DNA of 64,000 bases, taken from contig JAKAGT010000026.1 of NCBI GenBank assembly GCA_021825585.1, positions 1 through 64,000 on the forward strand. The letters are read 5' to 3'. Position 1 is the stretch's first letter. Every line of letters begins with the position of its first letter. A program made the position numbers and the translations under genes. A model generated the notes under the pieces. That model ran no database searches. It saw only the letters and a program-made list of their open reading frames with translations, and was not told the DNA's origin. Shown piece by piece: positions 18,009 through 27,365 of this stretch. Origin of the DNA: Bacteroidota bacterium (GTDB lineage Bacteria > Bacteroidota > Ignavibacteria > Kryptoniales > JAKASW01).

Positions 18009-18344
18009 CTATTTCATTGTATCCGGTTTCACTAACCTTATGAGCTTCATCCCAATGGGATAAAACGTCGTATCCGGAGGCCATGGGACCGGGGGACCTG
18101 CATGGACGAGGGCGTGGGTTGTTGTCGTATCGGTAACCTTCGGCCAGGTAAACTCGACTCTCATCTTCGTCTTACTCCTGAAAGTACCCGACGAAATCGC
18201 GTAGATATTTCCCCCCACATGGACAGCGGTAATCGTGTCTGGAGGCCAGCGCAGACTCTGCAGGGGCTGGTTCTTGGTGCACGAACCCATGAAAAGAGAA
18301 CTGCCGAGGACAAAAAGCAAAAGCAGCAATAAGTGATTTTTCAT
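18009..18344 (-). CDS. Small hypothetical lipoprotein
   Basis: A 111-residue protein with a lipoprotein signal (hydrophobic leucine run, cleavage at MGSC) and a short mature part rich in threonine and tryptophan-proline pairs (RWPPDT, VPWPPDT). I do not recognise a family. It is probably anchored in the outer or inner membrane facing the periplasm. It lies 42 bp downstream of the kinase gene on the same strand and may be its operon partner. Confidence 0.7.
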   Translation of the reverse strand: MKNHLLLLLLFVLGSSLFMGSCTKNQPLQSLRWPPDTITAVHVGGNIYAISSGTFRSKTKMRVEFTWPKVTDTTTTHALVHAGPPVPWPPDTTFYPIGMKLIRLVKPDTMK

Positions 18345-18386
18345 GTCGATGATGCTCCTTCCTTTTAGTTGTCTACCATGCGATCA

Positions 18387-21218
18387 TTACAAGCGGTTTA
18401 TTTTGTCTTTTAGTCTTAAAGCCTCTCGTCCGCCGATGAATCCAGTATCCGCATATTGCCAACATCTGAGACATTCGTCGAGATAGCGGGCGGCCGCAGT
18501 CGTGTCGTTATTCCTCAAATAGAACCTGGCCAACTCCAGATCGATATCAGGCCACAATTCGCGTATCCAGGGGCCGCTGTTCCTCAAAGCAAGAATGAGG
18601 GCAAAGACTACTTCTCCACGCTGCCCGAGGATGCCGCTTAGCCTCCTTTCGCCTGTCGTATCCCGGCTCTCCAGTTCGCCGAGGGCAATGCCTTTTTGGG
18701 CAAGGAGATAGAACGGGTCGGCACTGTGAAGTCTCTCGACGAGTCCGAATTCCCTGGACGCCAGGGTGTTCTGCTGTTTTGCCAGAAGTATTTCTCCCTT
18801 GACGAGATGAAGGTAAGCGGAGCGCCGCCTGACGAAATAAGGATCGCTGCTTCTCACATTTTCAATATGCCTCAACACGCGCGCCGCATCCGCCAGTTTT
18901 CCGGATTCGGCGTAACTTGCCGCGATAAGGGGAAGCTCCGCAAATGGAGACTCACTCGTTTGTTCGGCCTGGCGCATTTCACCGGCGTATTTGTGTGCAT
19001 CACCCCGGTCTCGCTCGATTCTCCCGAGAAGGTAATGGAAATAAGATTCCTCGCCTTTCCTCTGCTCGTTCTGCAGCTGGACGATTGCATCTCGACAAGC
19101 CTTCCCGGCACAGCCCAGCCTGCCCTGGAAGTAATACAGCGCCGCGAGCTGGGAATACGCCAGTGTTCTCGTCCTTGGATCTCCAACCGTCAGAAGGTTC
19201 GTCAATATCTTCTCCGCGGAATCCTCCTTCCCCATCATCCAATAACATTGGGCAATGTATCCGTCTATGCTGTAATATTGCTGTCGAATGATCTTACTCT
19301 GCCTGAAGTACTCGATCGCCGTGGCGGCATTACCCGAGAGAGCGAGGGCATATCCCATATTATTGAAAACAGTACCCTTGTAGACCGAATCGATTGACAG
19401 GGCCTTGCCGTCCGCTTCCAGTGCAGCGCCGTAATTCCCGACAAACATCGCCAAGTGGCCTAGTGTAGCGTAGCCTTCCGAGCTGTTCGGGTATCGCACA
19501 ACCAGCTGCTGTATATTTTCAAAAGCCCTCTGATAATCCAACTCGAAGCTGGGACCGTAGTAAACCGCCAGGATGTAGAACCTCTCCCTGTCGGTGACAC
19601 GATCTATAAGCGGAAGCACCCGGCTGTGGTAATGCAAGGCTAGGCTGTCTTCACCGAGTTTCCTGTATATATAAGAAAGATCGCTGACCGCGATTGCGAA
19701 CATCGTGTCTTTCAGGACGGCCTGCGCTTTGAGAATCGCGGCTTCACGGTATTTCCCCTCTCCTTCCAGAACGTTCCCCCTTGAATACAACTCCAAAGCA
19801 TCCAGAGAAGGAGTGGTGACCCTATCCAGCCTGATGGTGTTCTCAGATATGTGACGTTCCGACTCGCCCAGGGCCTCTCTGATGTCTTCACAGAGTTTAT
19901 CCATCGCTGGCAAAACATCCTCTATCCTCGTGACTTCCCGACGGAACATTTGCACGGTTTCGCCAGCATTTGCGTCGATAATCTTACACGACAGAACGAA
20001 GCTGGCCCCGACCGGATGAATTCCCCCCGCGACGACCACGCCGATGCCCTCCCGACGTGCGGCAGCTACTGCGATATTTTCGGCAAACGGCGTGTTCACC
20101 GGCACTCTCATCCGTTTCAGGGTCTCGGCGATCCTGGAAGAGGGAAGGATATTGAAATGCGGGGATTGCCTGAGAGATACTTTCATTGCCTCTGTAAGAG
20201 AGTGGTCGAACACGGCATTCCGGGTGGAATTTTCGAGGTCGGCAACTATCACATAAGATGCTGGTTCTATTCTGAACGATCTGACGGAAAGACGCGGGTA
20301 AAGAATGATTCCAAGAACGAAAACCGCAATTAAGAGAGGGCCGGCGATATACTTGTGCTCCATGATAATGTGGAAGCCTCGAGTGAAGGCCCCGGGCTCC
20401 TTCGCAGGAAGAGCAATCCGGGAGAGGGCGTCCCTGACCTCAGCTGCGCTGCCGTATCTCCTGTCGGGATCCTTCTGCAGGAGCCGCATGATTATTTCTG
20501 CCAGGCCTTCCGGAATCCCGGGGCGGAGGGCGCAAGGAGAAGCGGGTTTATCATAGACGATGGAGTAGAAGAGCGCGGCTTCATGCCCGGCCGCAAACGG
20601 CCTCGTCCCGGTCACCATCTCATACAGCACGACTCCCAGGGAGAAGAGATCGCTGCGGGCATCAACGACGCCGTTCTGTATTTGTTCCGGCGACATGTAC
20701 GCAGCCGTTCCCGGCCTGGCTCTCGCTGTTGTCTGGACGACGTTCCCGGTCAACTTTGCCAGGCCGAAATCGACGATTTTCACCATCCCATCGCGGGTAG
20801 TTATCAGATTTGCCGGTTTGATGTCTCTATGAATGATTCCGGCTTCGTGTGCACGACGTAGTCCGTCGGCTACCTGCAGACCGATTCGAACCGTCTCCTT
20901 AACGCCGAGCGGGCCGCGCTCAATTCTCTGCTTCAGCGTCTCTCCGTCGTAGAGAGCCATACAGATGAACGAACGCCCGTCATTTGTCTCATCTATCTCG
21001 TGAATAACGCCGATATTCGGATGATCCAGGGCGGACGCTGCCTGCGCTTCCTCGACGAACCGAATTCTTGCGTCTGAATCCGTCGTCAGTTCGGGGGGAA
21101 GGAACTTAAGAGCGACGTTGCGCCTGAGTCTCAAGTCCTCAGCTTTGTACACTACGCCCATTCCGCCTTCGCCAAGCCTGGACAGAATCTTGTAGTGAGA
21201 TATGACTTCGCCGATCAT
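18387..21218 (-). CDS. Membrane serine/threonine kinase with TPR sensor region
   Basis: A 943-residue Hanks-type kinase. The cytosolic kinase domain (1-275) has GEGGMG (16-21), the lysine in VALKF, HRDIKPAN, DFGLAK and AYMSPEQ, so it should be active. One transmembrane helix (near 290-310, IAGPLLIAVFVLGIIL) follows. Next comes a TolB/FlgO-like domain (VIVADLENST...) and then many TPR-type helices to the C-terminus. The start ATG 21218 gives MIGEVISHYKIL, the normal kinase beginning; the frame opens 7 codons earlier. It lies 233 bp downstream of a SpoIIE-type phosphatase on the same strand, suggesting a kinase-phosphatase pair. Confidence 0.92.
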   Translation of the reverse strand: MIGEVISHYKILSRLGEGGMGVVYKAEDLRLRRNVALKFLPPELTTDSDARIRFVEEAQAASALDHPNIGVIHEIDETNDGRSFICMALYDGETLKQRIERGPLGVKETVRIGLQVADGLRRAHEAGIIHRDIKPANLITTRDGMVKIVDFGLAKLTGNVVQTTARARPGTAAYMSPEQIQNGVVDARSDLFSLGVVLYEMVTGTRPFAAGHEAALFYSIVYDKPASPCALRPGIPEGLAEIIMRLLQKDPDRRYGSAAEVRDALSRIALPAKEPGAFTRGFHIIMEHKYIAGPLLIAVFVLGIILYPRLSVRSFRIEPASYVIVADLENSTRNAVFDHSLTEAMKVSLRQSPHFNILPSSRIAETLKRMRVPVNTPFAENIAVAAARREGIGVVVAGGIHPVGASFVLSCKIIDANAGETVQMFRREVTRIEDVLPAMDKLCEDIREALGESERHISENTIRLDRVTTPSLDALELYSRGNVLEGEGKYREAAILKAQAVLKDTMFAIAVSDLSYIYRKLGEDSLALHYHSRVLPLIDRVTDRERFYILAVYYGPSFELDYQRAFENIQQLVVRYPNSSEGYATLGHLAMFVGNYGAALEADGKALSIDSVYKGTVFNNMGYALALSGNAATAIEYFRQSKIIRQQYYSIDGYIAQCYWMMGKEDSAEKILTNLLTVGDPRTRTLAYSQLAALYYFQGRLGCAGKACRDAIVQLQNEQRKGEESYFHYLLGRIERDRGDAHKYAGEMRQAEQTSESPFAELPLIAASYAESGKLADAARVLRHIENVRSSDPYFVRRRSAYLHLVKGEILLAKQQNTLASREFGLVERLHSADPFYLLAQKGIALGELESRDTTGERRLSGILGQRGEVVFALILALRNSGPWIRELWPDIDLELARFYLRNNDTTAAARYLDECLRCWQYADTGFIGGREALRLKDKINRL

Positions 21219-21451
21219 GGTCTTATTCTCGTCTCTCACGCCGCTTCAGACGACGGGTGTGAATAGGGACGATTAACAACGCTAATGCGGAGCCGGTTAT
21301 TCTGTTATCCGAAAGTCTATATCGTGAAATCATCATTTCATCTGTCCGGAATCATTCCCTATCGGTCACGAAGCCGATTCGGATCAGCCGGCGGCGTTCG
21401 CTCCAAAGCCTTTGAAGATGGTACTCTTCACCTCGGCTCTTCCTTCCTCCG

Positions 21452-22735
21452 TCACGCGATAACCCTTTTCACAACGAGTGCGGTAATATCGTCGTGCTGA
21501 GGCGTTTCTGCGCTGTGTTCTTTTACGGCGCGGAGGATCTCCTCAATTAGTTTCCCTGCCGGCATCGCGGCATTCTCCGTGATGAGATTGCGCAGCTTTT
21601 CCTCGCCGAATTGCTCCTTGTCCAGATCCATGGCCTCGGTAACTCCGTCCGAATAGACAACAAGCACATCTCCCGGCTTTAATCGTATTGTAGACTGTTC
21701 GTATTCAAATCCGTTTCCGACACCGATTACGGTGCCGCCTTCGCGGAGACGTATCGGATCATGTTCTTCGGTAAGAAGGAACGGGGGCTCGTGACCCGCG
21801 TTGCAGTATGTCAATTCGTGGCTCATCGTGTCGACCGTCGCATAGAAGAGCGTCGCAAACTTCTCCGGCCCCGTCCTCTTGTAAAGATGCCGGTTCAGGC
21901 CGGCGACACAATCTCTAACCGAGTTGCCGGAGATTGTCAGGCCCTGGAGTGAGGCCTGCAGATTAGTCATCAGCAGCGCGGCCGGGAGTCCCTTGCCTGA
22001 GATGTCTCCGAGACAAAGCGCCAGTCTATGTTCGCTGAGCGGAATGAAGTCGAAGTAATCGCCGCCAATGGTCCCCGCGGGGAAGGTCGCTCCGGCAATA
22101 TCGTATCCCGGAAACTTCGGTGCCTCCTTCGGCAACAGATCCATCTGGATTTGAGAAGCCAGTTTCAATTCGTGATGCATTCGAATCAGTGCCTGCTCTT
22201 CTTCATACAGCCTCGCGTTCTCCACGACCTGCGCCGACTGCGAGGCGATGATCGCGAGAAGACGCTGGTCGTCTTCGGTAAACCCCTCCCCGTCCTTCTT
22301 GTTGTACACGGCCAGGACACCCTTCAAAAGATTGCGCACCAACATCGGTACGCAAAGGACCGACCTGACGGAATCGTCCCATTGCAAGCCATGGAACCGT
22401 TCGTCGGCGGCGGGGGAGTTCACGGTCAGCGGCTTCTTGTTAAGAACCATCCAGCCGAGAAGAGCCTGATCGATGTGGAATGGATCGTGCTCTGAGGAAC
22501 TGATGCTCGCCCTTACAAGTGTCTTCGTGGGAAGGTCCGGCTGCTCTTCAACGAGAGTAATAATCCCCTGCTCGGCATCGACCGCCCTGAGGGACCGGCT
22601 TATGATTTTTCGAATGACCTCGTCGGATGTTTTAAGTGCACCGATTGCACCGGCAAGTTCGTTCAAAACTGACAGTTCGTCGACCGCTCGTTTCAGACGC
22701 TGGTTTTCGGTCTGCAACAGTCTTAGGTTTTCCAT
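21452..22735 (-). CDS. GAF-domain SpoIIE/RsbU-type protein phosphatase
   Basis: A 427-residue cytosolic protein. A short coiled coil (1-25) leads into a GAF sensor domain (about 30-190, AEQGIITLVEE to ENARLYEEEQ). The PP2C-like SpoIIE catalytic domain follows (about 215-425), with metal-site phrases GGDYFDFIPL, LGDISGKGLPAAL, YCNAGHEPP, YSDGVTEAMD and DDITALVVK. Such enzymes dephosphorylate serine or threonine on anti-anti-sigma factors or other targets. It lies upstream of the TPR kinase on the same strand. No anti-sigma partner gene is adjacent. Confidence 0.92.
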   Translation of the reverse strand: MENLRLLQTENQRLKRAVDELSVLNELAGAIGALKTSDEVIRKIISRSLRAVDAEQGIITLVEEQPDLPTKTLVRASISSSEHDPFHIDQALLGWMVLNKKPLTVNSPAADERFHGLQWDDSVRSVLCVPMLVRNLLKGVLAVYNKKDGEGFTEDDQRLLAIIASQSAQVVENARLYEEEQALIRMHHELKLASQIQMDLLPKEAPKFPGYDIAGATFPAGTIGGDYFDFIPLSEHRLALCLGDISGKGLPAALLMTNLQASLQGLTISGNSVRDCVAGLNRHLYKRTGPEKFATLFYATVDTMSHELTYCNAGHEPPFLLTEEHDPIRLREGGTVIGVGNGFEYEQSTIRLKPGDVLVVYSDGVTEAMDLDKEQFGEEKLRNLITENAAMPAGKLIEEILRAVKEHSAETPQHDDITALVVKRVIA

Positions 22736-23129
22736 GTGTTGTTACCAACCTTATCTTGTCTGCATAGAGATCTGTCTCGCCGGACTTTCGCTCTCAATCG
22801 CCGCGTCTGCCGCGGCATGCGAGCGGAGATCGATCTATCTGATCCGGTATTACGTCGAACGAGGAGCTGAGGGCTTATTTTGCCTGTTGTTGGGAGGTTC
22901 GATCGTTACCACGAAGGAGTTTCGTTGGAGCTTCTCGGAACCAAAAAGTACTTTTGCCCTTCCTGAAGCATGCACGACCATATTTCGAATCCAGGGTGAA
23001 TCTAATTGAGCTTCGATGAAAAATCAAATTGATGGCGGAACGATCGAATGGGGAATCGCAGTCCGTTCGCCGCCCCGGTAATTCCGCATAATCCCTTAAT
23101 TCGTTTAGACTTCGGGATGCCGGGGATTC
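22736..23129. other. 394-base gap without a supported gene
   Basis: Between the phosphatase start and the end of the PAS/HD pseudogene no intact gene is visible. A minus-strand frame from ATG 22981 to TAA 22850 (43 codons) has a tail, FVVTIEPPNN, that faintly recalls the end of RskA-type anti-sigma factors. The match is too short to call. Confidence 0.4.
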
Positions 23130-24560
23130 TTATTCTCCATCCTGATTCAGCAGGACGTGTACAGGAGAAACTATCGGATCGAGGTTGCCCCATTGGTTAA
23201 GGAGCTTGCAAATAGTTTCCGTCGGAGTGGCGCTCCTGCGAAGCAGAAGCTGGCCGTTCTGGGTAACAAGGTCCTCGAGCAGCACCATACCGACGGTCAA
23301 TCTCCTGACCGGAACCGTAGCGTCCGGTCTCTTTGCTTCAGGAGAGGGGGGGCCGCCCAGAAGAACGAGAATCAGGTCTGGATCGTAAACCTTATACATG
23401 CTTTTCATCTTCTTGAGAACGTCACGCCCCTTGAAGTGATCTGTGCTCTTCATTTCCAGATCCAGAAGAATCTTCAGAATTCTCGATCCGAGCGGGATAT
23501 CCTTTCCCTTCACGGGGTCAGCCACCGGTTCACCCGTACCGTCAAAGTTTTTTCGCTGAAGCCGGATTATGTGGGCAACGCCGGCGACCAGATGACCTAT
23601 CGACGCCAGCTTCTCCGACTGCACAAGCCCCTTTTGCATTTCTTTCATCTCGACGAGTGTGCGTTCCAACTCGGAATTCCTTGTCTGTAGCTCCTTCTCA
23701 AGAGCGGCTCTTTCTCTCTCGTGCATAACGCTGTCGGTTGTATCTCTCATAACAACCATTATCTGCGATTCGTTGTCGGCTATCAGGACATTTATGGTCG
23801 CCTCCTTGATTCGCCAGAAGGCCCTCCCCCCGCCGCCGAACCTGAATCGAACTCGACGGTAATGATAATCATCCGAAACATTATCGAGCACTCTTCTGAA
23901 TTTCTCGACGTCCTCACCATGGACGTATGACAGAAATTCTTTGCCGGTCAGATCGCCGGGGTCTACGTTGTCCTGGTGGAATGACTGGCTGGCATAAACG
24001 CAAACGTAATTCGAGTCGAGGACGGTGATCATGTCTATGACGTTTTCGCAGATGAGCCGCATTGGCAACCGTTCGACGGGAGTTGATGTCCTTCACATAA
24101 ACTATGTCGGGAAGATTATCGATGAGGGTCCTGAGAAGAATCCTCTCTCGAATGAGCGCCTCTTCAGCTCGCTTCCTCGGATCTATGTCCGATGTGGAAC
24201 CCGCCATCCTCAGCGGTTTTCCCTCCGTTGAGAATACTATCTGGCCACGGTCATGCACCCATTTGTAACCGCCGTCGACGGTGCGCATCCTGTACTCTTC
24301 GGAGAATACCGACGACTTGTGAGTGATGTAATTTCCCAAATCAGACCGAACCCGTGCCAGATCATCCGGATGAACGTACCTGGACAAATCGGAAAAGTGG
24401 TTGACCGAACCGTCGAGCTTGTAGCCGGTTATTGTGTACCATCTGTCCGACGGGATAATTGCGCACTGCCTGCCTGAAGAGCATGTGTGTTCGTTCCGAC
24501 TCCGAGATACGGCGCTGTTCGAGATAGAAAGTTATTGAAATCGGAAGAAAAATTGACGTC
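23130..24560 (-). pseudogene. Shattered PAS/histidine-kinase/HD-domain chimera
   Basis: From high to low coordinates: a coiled start (LEQRRISESERTHMLF), a frameshift, a PAS fold (WYTITGYKLDGS...VHPDDL), a second PAS start (LPDIVYVKDINSRRTVAN), then near 24075 a jump in frame into the middle of another PAS (MRLICENVIDMITVLDSN). Next comes a histidine-kinase dimerisation motif, EKLASIGHLVAGVAH. Where EINNPL should follow, the frame continues directly into the end of an HD domain, FDGTGEP and KGKDIPLGSRIL. The catalytic ATPase and the HD metal site are both absent. At least two deletions and two frameshifts are needed, so this is a decayed gene. Confidence 0.8.
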
Positions 24561-24707
24561 CGCAGGGGCGCACGCGGGTCCTGCCCGAAGGAGGTGCCGG
24601 TTGGGTGCCCGACGGCCGATCCCTTAAAAGGTATTCTTAATTTCACGCGGAATTCGCAACCAATTAACATCCTTTTGTGTTATTGACAGCGAGAAGAAAG
24701 GAAGAGA

Positions 24708-25859
24708 ATGAAGATCGTTCTGGAATTGCTAATCGTTTTCGGCTTGACCTATTATCTCATTACCCTCCTGGCGACAAGACTCAAGCTCTTTTCGGATAGG
24801 CGCCCTAATCAAGACGAGAAACAGGAAGATGCACCATTCCTTCCGTCGATCTCGGTACTCAAACCGGTAAACGGAATTGACGGAAACCTTTACTCTAATC
24901 TCGTTTCCTTTGCAAACCAGGACTACCCGGACTATGAGATCGTAATCGGCCTTCAGTCTCCGGACGACCCGGCAATACCGCTTATTGAAAAGCTTAAACT
25001 CGAGTTCCCGGACAAAAAGATCAAATATACGGTAAGTAACCGCACGCTGGGATACAACCCGAAGGTTAACAACCTGTATGGCATGATGCCGCTTGCTGAA
25101 AACGATTACATGGTGATCAGCGACAGCAACGTTATCGTCTCCAGGAACTATCTCAGGGACAATGTGAAGTACTTCGAGGATGAGCGGGTCGGGGTTGTGA
25201 CGAACCTGATCAAGGGAGTCGGAGGAGAGAATATCGGTGCGTTGTTCGAGAATCTTCATCTTAATTCGTTCGTGATCGGAAATGTCAGCCTGCTCGATCT
25301 CGCAGACAGGAAGATAGTAGTGGGGAAATCGATTTTCTTCAGGAAATCACAGTTCGACCGGCTGGGCGGCATATGGGAACTCCGGAATTATCTCGCTGAA
25401 GACTACCTGATGGGTAGGATGTACAAGAAGAGCGGATACAAAGTGGTAGTCTCGCCGCAGTTGATCGGCACGACGAATCACTCGTGGACTTTCAAACGCT
25501 TTGTGAATAGGCATACCCGATGGGCACAGTTGAGATGGAACCTGAATAAGCCGGCCTACTTCGCCGAACTCCTCATGAATTTTCCATTCTGGTCACTGGT
25601 CCTGGCTGCAGTCTCCGGGTTCTCGTATGAAGCGTCTCTCATAGCGGCGTTCACGTGGGGAGCGAAGATTACCGGAGATGCGCTCATGAATGCGACTCTT
25701 GACAGCGGCCTGGGAATTACACACTGCATGGCGGCCCCGATCAAAGATTTGCTTATTGCATTTTCATGGCCGGTCCCGCTCGTCAACAGGAAAACAAACT
25801 GGCGCGGGACGTCCGTGAAGATCACCCGTAACACGCTCCTGCTCCCTTCCGGCAACTAG
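24708..25859 (+). CDS. Ceramide-glucosyltransferase/HpnI-like glycosyltransferase (GT21)
   Basis: A 383-residue membrane glycosyltransferase of the GT-A fold. It begins with a transmembrane helix, then SISVLKPVNGIDGNL and QDYPDYEIVIGLQ. It carries the GT21 acid motif SDSN, the EDYLMG catalytic region and the RHTRWAQLRW signature ((Q/R)xxRW), with hydrophobic helices at the end. This family puts a sugar on ceramide or acts in hopanoid glycolipid synthesis (HpnI). No hopanoid cyclase or sphingolipid genes are beside it, so the acceptor is open. GGAAG precedes the ATG. Confidence 0.87.
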   Translation: MKIVLELLIVFGLTYYLITLLATRLKLFSDRRPNQDEKQEDAPFLPSISVLKPVNGIDGNLYSNLVSFANQDYPDYEIVIGLQSPDDPAIPLIEKLKLEFPDKKIKYTVSNRTLGYNPKVNNLYGMMPLAENDYMVISDSNVIVSRNYLRDNVKYFEDERVGVVTNLIKGVGGENIGALFENLHLNSFVIGNVSLLDLADRKIVVGKSIFFRKSQFDRLGGIWELRNYLAEDYLMGRMYKKSGYKVVVSPQLIGTTNHSWTFKRFVNRHTRWAQLRWNLNKPAYFAELLMNFPFWSLVLAAVSGFSYEASLIAAFTWGAKITGDALMNATLDSGLGITHCMAAPIKDLLIAFSWPVPLVNRKTNWRGTSVKITRNTLLLPSGN

Positions 25860-25916
25860 ATTCGTGATTCCTTCAGCATAAGGAAGAATCAGCAGAAACA
25901 AGTCTCCGCTGCGTTC

Positions 25917-27164
25917 TCACGGGATCAGTCTATCAAAGGTGCCCTCGTCAACCTTCTCACCGCTCACGAGCCGGTCAATCTCGAATCCTCCCGTCTTGGG
26001 AAGTCTCTGATATCCCATCTCGGCAAGTTCCAGCAATTGACCCGTTTTCCGGCTCTCGTCGAGCCAGCGGGGAAAGTCGCGTATTGACGACATGTCAACT
26101 GCACACTTGTTATCAATCAGATATTCCCGGTTTCTTGCCTCATGATCCCCGATCGGCGGAAGAAATACCATCGGAATACCTAGAGCGGCGTAGAAAACCA
26201 TCTCGCTCGGCTTTGTGATAATCACGTCGACGGACTTAAGGGCAACGTTGAATCTATCGAAAGATTTGAAGAGATCCCGGTCGAAAATCACCTCAGTATA
26301 CTCGCATTCGTCGAGCCCGTAATTCACGAATAAATTCTCCGCATTCTTCAGCGCATGTTCGTTGTCGCCGCACGAGACTATCAGCCTTACGCTTCCATCT
26401 CTCAGATCGTCGAGCAGAGATTTCACAAGTTCCGCCAGCATGTTCGAATATGCGCCGGCACCGCTGAAGGGGAACATTATGGTCAGCGGAACGGTTGAAC
26501 CGGATCGGAGCCTGCTTCTTCTGATCTCAAGATCAGCAACAAGGGCGGCCAGATCACTGGCACCGGTATTGACCGGCGGCAGCGGGAAACCGGTTACATG
26601 AATCCGTTCCAAAGGCACACCGTAAGACATCAGCCTGTCCGCGGATCTAGGAACCGGAACCATGTAATCAATATTCGGCTCGTTCGGGTCGATCGGTATC
26701 CATACGCGGTGAAATTCGGTATCACACAGCAGAAGATAATTCCTCCCGCGGTAACGCCGGTATAATGAAATCATCGCCTGCAGATAAAATGTGTGGAGCA
26801 AAGCGGGATAGTCCGGTCTTAAGGAATCAAGAAAGCGCTCTCCGACCTTCAGCGCACTGAGGAGCCGAATAAACTTCGATCCCACCAGAGACGGCGGCTT
26901 GTGGTCGTCCTGGATTCTCATCAGACCGTCGAACCAATTGTACAGAAACCTGGTCCTGCTCTCCGCGTCTCTCGACCCGTAAGTGTGAATGCGCTGCGCG
27001 CCGTTCCATATCAGTTCGTCGATCCCGCCGACGAACGGTTCCCTGTCGACTCTTGCGACGGGGGCGCCACTGACACAGGATAAGTTATGCGCAGCCCTCA
27101 GATGGCCGTACCCCATGAGTGCCGAAGTGATTATATACCTGCCGTCCGTCAATTCATTTGACAT
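25917..27164 (-). CDS. GT28/MurG-like glycosyltransferase (GT-B fold)
   Basis: A 415-residue protein with an N-terminal glycine-rich loop (SALMGYGHLRAA) like those of MGDG synthases and MurG. Its C-terminal domain has a nucleotide-sugar region reading TKPSEMVFYAALGIPMVFLP followed by IGDHEARN. These motifs support transfer of a sugar from a nucleotide donor to a lipid or wall precursor. It is convergent with the GT21-like gene. There is no strong ribosome site; a TATAAT sits a few bases before the ATG, so a very short leader is possible. Acceptor unknown. Confidence 0.75.
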   Translation of the reverse strand: MSNELTDGRYIITSALMGYGHLRAAHNLSCVSGAPVARVDREPFVGGIDELIWNGAQRIHTYGSRDAESRTRFLYNWFDGLMRIQDDHKPPSLVGSKFIRLLSALKVGERFLDSLRPDYPALLHTFYLQAMISLYRRYRGRNYLLLCDTEFHRVWIPIDPNEPNIDYMVPVPRSADRLMSYGVPLERIHVTGFPLPPVNTGASDLAALVADLEIRRSRLRSGSTVPLTIMFPFSGAGAYSNMLAELVKSLLDDLRDGSVRLIVSCGDNEHALKNAENLFVNYGLDECEYTEVIFDRDLFKSFDRFNVALKSVDVIITKPSEMVFYAALGIPMVFLPPIGDHEARNREYLIDNKCAVDMSSIRDFPRWLDESRKTGQLLELAEMGYQRLPKTGGFEIDRLVSGEKVDEGTFDRLIP

Positions 27165-27365
27165 ACATTATAGTTTTCGGATTAAATTCGACTAACGTCT
27201 GTACACACCGGAGGGCAAGAGGATTATCTGACAGGAAGTATACAAAACAGAGGATTCGCAAACAACGCATTCACGCCGGGGCCCCAAATTGTCAGGAATT
27301 GGCCGTTCCGGACGGAATTTCTAACGAGCCGGCAGGTGCAACCCCACTCTTCGATTCGCACCCCG

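Noticed and set aside
22850-22981. Possible end of an RskA-type anti-sigma factor
   Set aside because: Only about ten residues (FVVTIEPPNN) resemble the family; too weak for a feature.
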